From positions 1 to 36,633 of the forward strand of contig JAHDVQ010000015.1 in the NCBI GenBank assembly GCA_023384595.1: a stretch of 36,633 nucleotides of DNA, given 5' to 3'. Positions 1 to 7,240 of this stretch are shown here, one piece after another (position 1 is the stretch's first letter; the number at the start of each line of letters is the position of its first letter). Under the pieces are notes generated by a model, which ran no database searches, had not been told where the DNA came from, and worked only from the letters and a program-made list of their open reading frames with translations. A program made the position numbers and the translations under genes. This DNA is from Vicinamibacteraceae bacterium. GTDB lineage: Bacteria > Acidobacteriota > Vicinamibacteria > Vicinamibacterales > JAFNAJ01.

Positions 1-190
1 TAGAGCCCACAGAGCCTACAGAGCCTACGGAGCGCACGGAGCCTACGGAGCCTACGGAGCCTACGGAGGCTAACAGAGCCTACAAAGCCTACGGAGCCTA
101 CAGAGCCTACGGAGCCTACAGAGCCTACAGAGCCTACAGAGCCTACATAGCCTACATAGCCTGCAAAGCCTACGGAGCCCACCGAGCCCC
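1..190. repeat. Left array of a 9-bp tandem repeat (AGCCTACRR)
   Basis: About twenty imperfect head-to-tail copies of a 9-bp unit, AGCCTACAG or AGCCTACGG, with single-base variants (AGCGCACGG, AGCCTACAA, AGCCTACAT) and one irregular spot near 66 to 72 (GGAGGCTAACAG). The array touches the window edge, so its true left end is unknown. Read on the + strand it has the same sequence as the array at 658 to 827 read on the minus strand, so the two are inverted around the small gene at 230 to 592. No spacers alternate with the units, so it is not a CRISPR. Confidence 0.95.
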
Positions 191-229
191 TGCAGGCTTG
201 GTTAGCCCGTGGGGGCTTGGTTGACCGTG

Positions 230-592
230 TTACGGTTCGAGATATCGGATCGAGCTGTGCAGTTTGTGCAATGCCCTGACGAGGTGTTGCTGGCAGGTTC
301 TGCAGCGTCTGGTCCGATCGAAGGAGGCGAACCCCAGGTCGCAGCTGAGGTCGAGGAGGCTGCCGACTTCGACCGCCGATCCGAGGGCGATGTTGAGGAA
401 GTGTTCGTACTCGCCGCGTCCTGAGCGCCCGCAGCCTTCGGCTATGTTCGCGACCACAGAGACCGCGGAACGGCGGAGCTGCTCCCGGAGGTTGTAACGC
501 TCGGTGTCCGGCAGGTCAGCGGCGACCCGGTAGACCTCCACGGCAAGCGTCCGCGCCAGGGCATAGACTTCGAGCCTCTCCGGATTCCTCAT
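230..592 (-). CDS. Four-helix-bundle protein of the 23S rRNA intervening-sequence (S23/IVP) family
   Basis: A 120-residue protein starting at an ATG (592). It has the familiar family layout: an N-terminal stretch with LEVYALARTLAVEVYRVAADLP, the segment YNLREQLRRSAVSVVANIAEG with the family's typical R-R-A-xxS-xxxNIAEG pattern, then GEYEHFLNIALGSAVEVGSLL. Family length is about 115 to 125 residues, so it looks complete. Such proteins were first found in intervening sequences of 23S rRNA genes and resemble the Avd accessory protein of diversity-generating retroelements, but their biochemical role is not well defined. Here there is no rRNA, reverse transcriptase or variable repeat nearby. The gene instead sits between two inverted 9-bp repeat arrays, just upstream of rpsT and divergent from it. 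Only GGGGA directly against the ATG resembles a ribosome binding site. Family assignment is confident; function is unknown. Confidence 0.88.
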   Translation of the reverse strand: MRNPERLEVYALARTLAVEVYRVAADLPDTERYNLREQLRRSAVSVVANIAEGCGRSGRGEYEHFLNIALGSAVEVGSLLDLSCDLGFASFDRTRRCRTCQQHLVRALHKLHSSIRYLEP

Positions 593-657
593 TCCCCAGG
601 CGCACGCAAGCTCCGCGCCGTCCCTTCCGTTGGCCCATCGGTGACCTGTCGCCCGTC

Positions 658-827
658 ATAGCCTTTGTGGGCTTTGTAGGCTCCGTAGCCTTTGTAGCCT
701 TTGTCGCCTTGGTAGCCTTTGTAGCCCTTGTAGCCCTTGTAGCCCTTGTAGCCTTTGTAGCCTTTGTAGCCTTTGTAGGCTTTGTAGGCTTTGTAGGCTT
801 TGTGGGCTCTGTAGGCTCTGTAGGCTT
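658..827. repeat. Right array of the 9-bp repeat, inverted relative to the left array
   Basis: About nineteen imperfect copies of GCCTTTGTA, GGCTTTGTA or GCCCTTGTA. On the minus strand these read AGCCTACAA, AGCCTACAG or GGCTACAAA, matching the left array. Variants are clustered: GGCTCTGTA copies at the far right, GCCCTTGTA in the middle, GCCTTTGTA elsewhere, as expected from local unit duplication. The span 593 to 897 has no other gene. Besides this array it holds about 65 unremarkable bases next to the small gene and the rpsT promoter, whose -10 box starts 10 bases beyond the last repeat unit. Confidence 0.95.
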
Positions 828-833
828 ACTGTG

Positions 834-842
834 TGCTATACT
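834..842 (+). promoter_or_regulatory. Extended -10 promoter of rpsT (TGCTATACT)
   Basis: TGC followed by TATACT, an extended -10 element, lies 55 bases upstream of the rpsT GTG. No good TTGACA is present at the usual distance, and the -35 position falls inside the end of the 9-bp array. The same nonamer occurs upstream of yceD and of the TonB-type gene, which supports it as a real promoter motif in this genome. Confidence 0.6.
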
Positions 843-897
843 TTAGTGTTTCGCCCCCTTGAAGGGCCCTGACACTCTTTCGGTGAGGTTAGAACCT

Positions 898-1173
898 GTG
901 GCTTCTCACGCATCCGCGCTCAAGGCCCACAAGCAGAGCCTGCTCCGGCGCGATCGCAATCGTCAGTATCGGACGCGGCTTCGGTCGGCCTTGAAGAGCC
1001 TCCGCGCGGCAATCACGAAGGGTGAGGTCGACGAGGCGAAGCAGTCGCTGTCGGCGACCGTGTCGCTCATCGACAAGATGGTCGGCAAGGGGATCATCCA
1101 CGACAACGCGGGCGACCGCTACAAGTCGCGGCTGGCCCGGCGCCTGGCCAAGGCGACCCAGCCGTCGGCCTAG
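898..1173 (+). CDS. rpsT: 30S ribosomal protein S20
   Basis: A 91-residue basic protein of the small ribosomal subunit that binds 16S rRNA. The start is taken as the GTG at 898, because the product then begins ASHASALKAHKQS, matching the short N-terminus of S20 (SALKR-type segment), and GGTGAGG at 882 to 888 is a ribosome binding site 9 bases upstream. An upstream TTG at 859 would add 13 residues with no family match. Typical S20 features follow: RNRQYRTRLRSALKSLRAAI, then a helix ending in a lysine/arginine-rich tail (RYKSRLARRLAKA). It is the only + strand gene in the window. Its TAG is directly abutted by the stop of the convergent holA. Confidence 0.95.
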   Translation: MASHASALKAHKQSLLRRDRNRQYRTRLRSALKSLRAAITKGEVDEAKQSLSATVSLIDKMVGKGIIHDNAGDRYKSRLARRLAKATQPSA

Positions 1174-2250
1174 CTACCGCCGGGGCCCGCGTCTCGCCGC
1201 CATCGCGGCGGCGAGCTCCACCACCAGCCGCTCCAGCAGCACCAGCGGGTCCCCGCCCGACGACTTGAGCGCCGTGTCCGCGCGGAAGACCGCCTCGGCG
1301 GCCGCCGCGCGCCCGCGCGGCATGCGCTCGCGCGCCCACCATCCCAGCTGACCGAGAATCTGGTAGGGCGACGTGCCCGACTCCACGGCCAGCTGCAGTT
1401 CCCGCAGGGCCGTCGCCAGGTCGCCGTTCGAGAGCGCCGTCGTGATGGCCCAGGGGTCGATCGAGGTGGCGCCGCCCACCACCGCCTCCACGTCGCGGCG
1501 GGCCACTTCGCCCCGGCCCTCGCAGAAGAGGGCGATCCGCTCGGCCGCCTGCCGGAGCGCGTCGGTATCCGACCCGGCGTGGTCGAGCAGGGGATCGAGC
1601 GCGCCGCGCGCCACCCGCAGGCCCTGCTCGCGCAGGATGTCGAGGACATACCGCTCGGCGCCGCGCCGCGCATCCTGCTGACCGCGGGCGCCGAAGCCGG
1701 CCGCCGGCACGCCCGAGCAGTCGACCACCAGCGCGTGCTCGACGACGAGCTTGCCCAGGCGGGTGCCGCGGTCGACGGTGCGCGCCTCGAGTATCAGCGT
1801 GTTCTCCGCGACCGGGGCCTTCAGGTAGGCTTCGAGCGCGCCGATGGTGCCGGTTGACGCGCTCTCGGGGGGCGCCTCCGGCGCGTCCACCGCCTCGTCG
1901 CCGTCGTCCTCGTCGCTCCCCGCGCCGGCACCGCGCTTCTTCCTGATCTGCTTGAAGATCTCGTCGAAGTGCAGCACCGTCACGAAGCGCCGGCCGCCCA
2001 TGAACGACAACTGGCGCACCGCGAGCAGCGCCGCCTGCAGCAGGTCGGGCTGGTCGGCGTGGAGCGCCGACGGGTCGGTCAGGTGAAAGCGCTCGACGTT
2101 GAAGGCGCGGTCCTCGTCGGGCACGAGCGCCTCGAGAGCGGCCACGGCCTGGCGCCGCTTCTCGGTGTCGTCGCCGGCCACGAGCACCACGGGCGCATCG
2201 AACCCGCGCGTGAGCGTCGCGGCAAGATCGTCCGCATCGACAAAGGCCAT
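1174..2250 (-). CDS. holA: DNA polymerase III delta subunit
   Basis: A 358-residue protein, close to the usual 330 to 345 of HolA, the clamp-loader subunit that opens the beta sliding clamp. The N-terminal part has the degenerate nucleotide-binding-like fold seen in delta (VVLVAGDDTEKRRQAVAAL, then FNVERFHLTD, LSFMGGRRFVTVLHFD). The middle carries a collar-like segment with YVLDILREQGLRVARGALDPLL and GEVARRDVEAVVGG. Residues of about 110 to 137 form an unusual acidic, low-complexity insert (GSDEDDGDEAVD) followed by a Pro/Glu/Ala stretch, probably a flexible loop. ATG start 21 bases after the lptE stop; last gene of the leuS-lptE-holA group, as often seen with lptE. Its stop directly abuts that of the convergent rpsT, so there is no room for a terminator between them. 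Confidence 0.9.
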   Translation of the reverse strand: MAFVDADDLAATLTRGFDAPVVLVAGDDTEKRRQAVAALEALVPDEDRAFNVERFHLTDPSALHADQPDLLQAALLAVRQLSFMGGRRFVTVLHFDEIFKQIRKKRGAGAGSDEDDGDEAVDAPEAPPESASTGTIGALEAYLKAPVAENTLILEARTVDRGTRLGKLVVEHALVVDCSGVPAAGFGARGQQDARRGAERYVLDILREQGLRVARGALDPLLDHAGSDTDALRQAAERIALFCEGRGEVARRDVEAVVGGATSIDPWAITTALSNGDLATALRELQLAVESGTSPYQILGQLGWWARERMPRGRAAAAEAVFRADTALKSSGGDPLVLLERLVVELAAAMAARRGPRR

Positions 2251-2271
2251 GGCTGACGCGGCCGCGCGGCC

Positions 2272-2823
2272 CTAGAACGCCTCGAGGATGGAGCTCACGA
2301 CGGTCTTCGCGAACTCGGTCGAGACGCGCTCGGTGGCGTTCGATCCCGTGCCGAAGAAGGCCTGCGCGTCGAGCGCCGTCGCGCCGGTCGACACGTCGAA
2401 CTCGTCGCGGAAGACGAGCGTCGGGTTCTCCCACAACACCTTGTTGGCGCGCACGTCCTCGAACTTCACGCTGAGCACGACGATGATCTGGTAGCGCGTG
2501 GCGATCTGCTGATCGTTGAACGCCGAGGGGTTGAGCGCGATGGTCGTGATCTCGCCCGTCAGCACGGCGTCGGCGCCCGTCGTCTCGGGGATGACCTTGT
2601 AGCGCCCGCGTCCGATGAACTCGGTGCGGATGCGCTGGGTGAGTTGCTGCTCGACCTCGAAGACGGGCGTCCGGTTGCCGAGCGTGGGAATGCCGATGGT
2701 CTGGATGTAGTCCGGCAGGAACGAGCCGCGGCCGGCCAGGGCATACCCGCAGCCGGACGATGCCGCCGATGCCGCGGTCACCCACGCCAGGGCCAGCGCG
2801 GCGAGCAGGCGCCGCCGCGTCAT
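2272..2823 (-). CDS. lptE: LPS-assembly lipoprotein LptE
   Basis: A 183-residue outer-membrane lipoprotein that plugs the LptD barrel and helps insert lipopolysaccharide. It begins [15 protein letters not shown], a positively charged N-terminus and hydrophobic core, followed by a lipobox-like ASSGC (S rather than L at -3). The mature start CGYALAGRG is typical of LptE. The body shows [22 protein letters not shown] and [11 protein letters not shown], the LptE core. The ATG overlaps the leuS stop as ATGA (2820 to 2823), so it is translationally coupled; the order leuS-lptE-holA is a common one. Consistent with the other lipid A and outer-membrane genes in the window. Confidence 0.92.
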   Translation of the reverse strand: MTRRRLLAALALAWVTAASAASSGCGYALAGRGSFLPDYIQTIGIPTLGNRTPVFEVEQQLTQRIRTEFIGRGRYKVIPETTGADAVLTGEITTIALNPSAFNDQQIATRYQIIVVLSVKFEDVRANKVLWENPTLVFRDEFDVSTGATALDAQAFFGTGSNATERVSTEFAKTVVSSILEAF

Positions 2824-5402
2824 TTCGCCACCACGCCGACCAGGCGCCCCTTCACGACGACCACCTTCTGCACGGTCTTCCCTTCCGTGTGCTGCCTGAC
2901 GTGCGGGTCGGCCAGCGCCGCGGCCTCGAGCGCCGCGTCGTCGATGTCGGCTGGCACGGTGAGCCGCGCACGCACCTTGCCGTTGACCTGCACGGGAATC
3001 ACCAGGGCCTCCGCGCGCGCGACCTCGGCGTCGTGCGCCGGCCATCCCGCCGCGACAATGCCGCCCTCGTGGCCGAGCCGCTCCCACAGCTCCTCGGCCA
3101 TGTGCGGGGCAAACGGTGCGAGCAGGCGCACGAGCGCCTCGAAAGCCTCCTTCACCACGGCCTTCGTGGCCGCGCGCTCGATCGACGGGACCTCGGCCTC
3201 GTCGTCCCGCCGCCCGACGCGAAGCCACCCGGTCTTCTCGCCGTAGGCGTAGAGATCGTTGACCAGCTCCATCAGCGCGGAGATCGCCGTGTTGAGGTGC
3301 ACGCGCGGATAGAGGTCGGCGCTGACGCGCCGGATCGTGTCGTGCGTCTTCCGGCGCAGCGCCCGGTCGTCGCCGTCGAGGTCGAGGGAGGCCCAGCCGG
3401 CCGTCTCTCCCCGCAGCGCGCCGGTGAGCGGCGCGACGAGCCGCCAGACACGCGCCAGGAAGCGGTAGCTCCCCTCGAGGCCCGCGTCGGTCCACTCGAC
3501 TTCCTTCTCGGGCGGCGCGACGAACATCACGTACATGCGCAGCGCATCGACGCCGACCCGCTGAATCATCTCGTCGGGATCGACGACGTTGCCCTTCGAC
3601 TTCGACATGACGTTGCCGTCCTTGAGCACCATGCCCTGGGTGAGCAGGCGCGCGAACGGCTCGTCGTGGGTGACCATGCCGAGGTCGCGGAACACGCGGG
3701 CGAAGAAGCGCGAGTAGATCAGATGCAGGATGGCATGCTCGACGCCGCCGCTGTAGAAGTCCACCGGCGCCCAGTACGCCACCCGGGCCGGATCGAACGC
3801 CTGCTGGTCGTTCCGCGCGTCGCAGAACCGGTAGAAGTACCACGACGAGTCGACGAACGTATCCATCGTGTCCGTCTCGCGCCGCCCCGGACCGCCGCAG
3901 GCCGGACACGCGGCGTTCACGAACTCGGGAATCTGCGCGAGCGGCGAGTCGCCCTTGCCGCTGAACTCCACGACCTTCGGCAGCACGACGGGCAGATCGG
4001 CATCGGGCACCGGCACGATGCCGCACGTGTCGCAGTAGATCATGGGGATGGGCGTGCCCCAGTACCGCTGGCGCGAGATGCCCCAGTCCTTGAGCCGGTA
4101 CTGCACCGCGCGCCGGCCGAAGCCCTCGCGCTCGGCGCGGTCGGCCATCGCCTGCCACCCGGCGTCGGCGCGCATGCCCGTGAACTCGCCCGACGCCACG
4201 AGCGTCCCCGGCCCGTCGTAGGCCGCGGCCATCGTCGCCCCGTCGAGGATCCCCGCCGGCATGCTGCCCGCCGGCGCGGCGTCGCGATCGGCCTCGGTGG
4301 GCTGCACGACGGCGGTCACCGGCAGGCCGTACTTGCGCGCGAACTCGAAATCGCGCTGGTCGTGCGCCGGCACCGCCATCACGGCGCCGGTGCCGTAGTC
4401 GCCGAGCACGAAGTTGGCGACCCAGATCGGCACGGCCTCGCCCGTGAAGGGGTTGCGTGCCACGCGGCCCGTGTCGAAGCCTTCCTTCTCGACCTCGCCA
4501 GACATGCGGGCCACGCGGTCCTGCGCCCTGAAGCGTTCGAGCGCGGCCTTGAAGACCGCCGGGTCGGACGAGGCGCGTGCGAACTCCTCCACCAGCCGGT
4601 GCTCGGGCGCGAGCAGCACGAAGGTGGCGCCGAAGATGGTGTCGATGCGCGTCGTGAAGACGTCGATGTCCTCGACGGCGCGGCCCGTGGCGTCGAGCAG
4701 CGGGAACGCCACGTGCGTCCCCTCCGACCGCCCGATCCAGTTCCGCTGCATCGTCAGGACCTTGTCGGGCCAGTCGCTGAGGCCGTCGATGGCCGAGAGC
4801 AGCTCGTCGGCGTACTCGGTGATGCGGAAGAACCACTGCTCGAGGTCGCGGTGCTCGACCGGCGTGCCGCAGCGCCAGCAGCCGCCGTCCACCACCTGCT
4901 CGTTGGCGAGCACGGTCTGGCAGCTCGGGCACCAGTTCACCGACGACCGCTTGCGGTAGGCCAGCCCGCGTTCGTACATCCGGATGAAGAGCCACTGGTT
5001 CCAGCGGTAGTACTCCGGATCGCACGTGGCCAGCTCGCGTCCCCACGCGTAGCTGATGCCGAGCCGCTGCAGCTGCCCCTTCATGTGGGCGATGTTCTCG
5101 CGCGTCCACGTCTCGGGATGCAGGTTGTTCTTGATGGCGGCGTTCTCGGCCGGCAGCCCGAAGGCGTCCCACCCGAAGGGGTGCAGGACGTTGGCGCCCT
5201 GGGCGCGCTTGAGGCGCGCCACCACGTCGCCAATCATGTAGTTGCGGACGTGGCCCACGTGGGCGTGGCCCGAGGGATAGGCGAACATCTCGAGGCAGTA
5301 GAACTTGGGCCGCGACGGATCCTCGACGGCCTCGAAGGCCCGCGTCTCGGTCCACCGGCGTTGCCACTTCTGCTCGATGTCCTGGGGTCGGTATTCAGCC
5401 AC
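2820..5402 (-). CDS. leuS: Leucyl-tRNA synthetase
   Basis: A class I aminoacyl-tRNA synthetase that charges tRNA-Leu in the cytoplasm. From the GTG at 5402 the protein is 860 residues, the same length as the E. coli enzyme, starting [13 protein letters not shown]. The HIGH-type motif is HVGH (about 48 to 51, in PSGHAHVGH) and the KMSKS motif is MSKSKGN. Between them lies a zinc-type C-x2-C pair (CPSC, then CWRC) and the large CP1 editing domain with [12 protein letters not shown] and [15 protein letters not shown] longer form from GTG 5471 (883 residues) is possible, but the extra 23 residues are proline-rich and resemble nothing in the family. Neither start has a well-placed ribosome binding site, so the start is uncertain; the identity is not. 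Confidence 0.95.
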   Translation of the reverse strand: MAEYRPQDIEQKWQRRWTETRAFEAVEDPSRPKFYCLEMFAYPSGHAHVGHVRNYMIGDVVARLKRAQGANVLHPFGWDAFGLPAENAAIKNNLHPETWTRENIAHMKGQLQRLGISYAWGRELATCDPEYYRWNQWLFIRMYERGLAYRKRSSVNWCPSCQTVLANEQVVDGGCWRCGTPVEHRDLEQWFFRITEYADELLSAIDGLSDWPDKVLTMQRNWIGRSEGTHVAFPLLDATGRAVEDIDVFTTRIDTIFGATFVLLAPEHRLVEEFARASSDPAVFKAALERFRAQDRVARMSGEVEKEGFDTGRVARNPFTGEAVPIWVANFVLGDYGTGAVMAVPAHDQRDFEFARKYGLPVTAVVQPTEADRDAAPAGSMPAGILDGATMAAAYDGPGTLVASGEFTGMRADAGWQAMADRAEREGFGRRAVQYRLKDWGISRQRYWGTPIPMIYCDTCGIVPVPDADLPVVLPKVVEFSGKGDSPLAQIPEFVNAACPACGGPGRRETDTMDTFVDSSWYFYRFCDARNDQQAFDPARVAYWAPVDFYSGGVEHAILHLIYSRFFARVFRDLGMVTHDEPFARLLTQGMVLKDGNVMSKSKGNVVDPDEMIQRVGVDALRMYVMFVAPPEKEVEWTDAGLEGSYRFLARVWRLVAPLTGALRGETAGWASLDLDGDDRALRRKTHDTIRRVSADLYPRVHLNTAISALMELVNDLYAYGEKTGWLRVGRRDDEAEVPSIERAATKAVVKEAFEALVRLLAPFAPHMAEELWERLGHEGGIVAAGWPAHDAEVARAEALVIPVQVNGKVRARLTVPADIDDAALEAAALADPHVRQHTEGKTVQKVVVVKGRLVGVVAK

Positions 5403-5509
5403 GGCAACAGTCTTGACGGGCGGGCACTCCCGGCCCGGGCCCGGCGGAAACCGGCGCTCCGGGCTCGGCACCCGCTGGCAGAGGGCGTCCTGAGCGACGC
5501 AAACGTGAA

Positions 5510-5515
5510 ATTATA
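5510..5515 (-). promoter_or_regulatory. TATAAT -10 box upstream of leuS
   Basis: The minus strand reads CGCTATAATTTC, a perfect TATAAT, about 38 bases above GTG 5471 and 108 above GTG 5402. The box overlaps the stop codon of the preceding deacetylase gene. No clear TTGACA was seen at 16 to 18 bases. If used, leuS-lptE-holA has its own promoter. Confidence 0.45.
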
Positions 5516-6545
5516 GCGTAGGCCAGAAGGCGAGCAGGGCGCGGCGCGCGGCCTGGGCCGCGGCCTGGCCCCGCGTCGACTCGCCGGCGGCGGGCCCGAT
5601 CTCGACCGGTGTCGAGGCCAGCACCTGGAGCGAAACGTCGAGCCCTTCCGAGAGCCCGACCAGGTCGTAGCCGCCCTCGGTCACGAGCGCGAGCCGGCCC
5701 CGGGCGTGCCGGCGCGCCACGCCCCACAGGTGCCCCATCATCGAGGCGAAGCCGAGCGTCGAGACGCGCATGCCGGCCAGCGGATCGCGGTCGTGGGCGT
5801 CGTAGCCGGCCGACACTAGCACCAGCTCGGGCGCGAAGGCGTCGAGGATCGGCGTGACGACGGTGCGGAACGCCACGTCGTAGTCGGCGTCGGTCGCACC
5901 GGCCGCGAGCGGCAGGTTCACGGTGAAGCCGCGCCCCTCGCCGCGCCCGGTCTCGTCGGCGGCCCCCGTTCCCGGATAGAACGGGAACTGGTGCAGCGAG
6001 ACGTAGAGCACCGACGGGTCGTCGTAGAACATCCACTGCGTCGCGTTGCCGTGGTGCACGTCGAAGTCGACGATGGCCACGCGCGCCGCGCCGAGCGCCG
6101 TCCGCGCGTGCGCGGCCGCCACGGCGACGCTGTTGAACAGGCAGAAGCCCATCGCGCGGTCCGCCTCGGCGTGGTGACCGGGCGGCCTGACGAGCGCGGC
6201 CGCGGGCGAGCAACGCTCCCAGGCGGCGTCGGCCGCCTGACACGCCGCGCCCGCCGCGAGCCCCGCGATCTCGAAGGATTCGGGCGAGGTGAAGGTGTCG
6301 GGGTCGAGGGCCACCGCGCGGCCCGTGGTGGCGGCGATCCGATCGACGTACTCGGCCGCGTGCACGCGCAGCAGTTCCTCGCGCGTGGCGGGCCTCGGCT
6401 CGAGCACCGACGCGCCGCGGGCCGCCCAGCGCCCGGCCACCACGTCGAACACCTCGGCGCGCTCGGGCCGTTCCGGATGCCCGGGCGGCGTCGTGTGTTC
6501 CGCGAACCGCGGCGAGGCGACGAGTGCGAGCGCCGAGCCGTTCAT
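5511..6545 (-). CDS. Histone deacetylase family protein (zinc deacetylase, AcuC/class II-like)
   Basis: A 344-residue member of the arginase/deacetylase fold; these enzymes remove acetyl groups from lysines, polyamines or related amines with an active-site zinc. Motifs in order: HPERPER (about 23 to 29), RPPGHHA with the paired catalytic histidines, GFCLFNSVAVAA, the metal-binding DFDVHHGN, SLHQFPFYPGTG, SAGYDAH with another metal Asp, and EGGYD near the C-terminus. All key residues are present. The ATG overlaps the stop of the acyltransferase gene as ATGA. It is the last gene of the run from yceD. The true substrate cannot be read from sequence; acetoin utilisation, polyamine or protein deacetylation are all possible. 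Confidence 0.9.
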   Translation of the reverse strand: MNGSALALVASPRFAEHTTPPGHPERPERAEVFDVVAGRWAARGASVLEPRPATREELLRVHAAEYVDRIAATTGRAVALDPDTFTSPESFEIAGLAAGAACQAADAAWERCSPAAALVRPPGHHAEADRAMGFCLFNSVAVAAAHARTALGAARVAIVDFDVHHGNATQWMFYDDPSVLYVSLHQFPFYPGTGAADETGRGEGRGFTVNLPLAAGATDADYDVAFRTVVTPILDAFAPELVLVSAGYDAHDRDPLAGMRVSTLGFASMMGHLWGVARRHARGRLALVTEGGYDLVGLSEGLDVSLQVLASTPVEIGPAAGESTRGQAAAQAARRALLAFWPTL

Positions 6546-7240
6546 GCTCCTCCCCTGCCCGCCGCCACGAGATCGAGCGCGCGAGCCTTCAGCGCCAGCA
6601 GCACGCCCTCGAGGCGTTGCCGTTCCCGCTCGAGCGCCTCCTCATCGGCCGGATCCCCCGGAACGAAGAAGGGCGCCCCGATTGAGATGACGACGCGGCT
6701 CCAGGGTTTCGGCACCTGCGTGCGGTCCCAGCTTCCGAGCGTCCAGTGCCGGGCCGCCTCGATGTGGAAGGGGACGATCGGCGCGCCGGTGGCGCGCGCC
6801 AGCCACACCACGCCGGGCTGGACGACCTCGGCGGGCCCCCGCGGTCCGTCCACCGTGAAGGCCGCCGAGCGGCCCTGCGCGATGTCCCGTTTCAGCTGGA
6901 CGAGCGCCTTGATGCCGCCCCTCGACGACGACCCGCGCGCCGTGCCGTAGCCGAAGCGCCTGATGATGCGGGCAATCCACTCGCCATCGAAGTTCTCGCT
7001 CGTGATGACGACGATGCCGCGGCGCGCGAAGTACGCCGTGCCGGGCAGGATCCGCCCGTGGAAGAACGCCATGATGGGGGGCAGCGGCCCGTCGAGGGCC
7101 GCCGCGTAGTGCTCGCCTCCGTCGACCTCCCACCGGAACGTGCGGGCGAGCGTCGCGATGAGCGGATACCCGGCGGCGGCAATGGCCGCCACCTGCGCCC
7201 GCTTCACGCGCGACGCCTCCCAGCCCGCGTGGGTCTTCAC
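6542..7240 (-). CDS. DUF374 lysophospholipid acyltransferase-like protein
   Basis: A 232-residue protein of the DUF374 branch of the LPLAT acyltransferases, which place acyl chains on lipid intermediates at the inner membrane. Seen: an N-terminal hydrophobic stretch (AAIAAAGYPLIATLA), the motif AFFHGRILPGTAYF holding the catalytic-type histidine, ITSENFDGEWIARII, SSSRGGIKALVQLKRDI, and TVDGPRGPAEVVQPGVVWLARATGAP, all hallmarks of DUF374. The GTG start at 7240 overlaps the stop of the upstream Fe-S protein (GTGA), and its own stop overlaps the next ATG. In other bacteria DUF374 proteins lie near lipid A genes and may acylate lipid A or a related lipid; that role is inferred here. Confidence 0.87.
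   Translation of the reverse strand: MKTHAGWEASRVKRAQVAAIAAAGYPLIATLARTFRWEVDGGEHYAAALDGPLPPIMAFFHGRILPGTAYFARRGIVVITSENFDGEWIARIIRRFGYGTARGSSSRGGIKALVQLKRDIAQGRSAAFTVDGPRGPAEVVQPGVVWLARATGAPIVPFHIEAARHWTLGSWDRTQVPKPWSRVVISIGAPFFVPGDPADEEALERERQRLEGVLLALKARALDLVAAGRGGA

Noticed and set aside
1-190. CRISPR array
   Set aside because: The units are 9 bp and directly contiguous, with no spacers between them, and no cas gene is present.
230-592. Accessory (Avd-like) protein of a diversity-generating retroelement
   Set aside because: The fold family is related, but no reverse transcriptase, template repeat or variable repeat was found nearby.
859-897. Longer S20 starting at TTG 859
   Set aside because: The 13 extra residues have no family match, and the GTG at 898 has a well-placed binding site.
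2760-5516. A 918-residue open frame on the + strand opposite leuS
   Set aside because: Antisense shadow of leuS with low-complexity composition and no motif.
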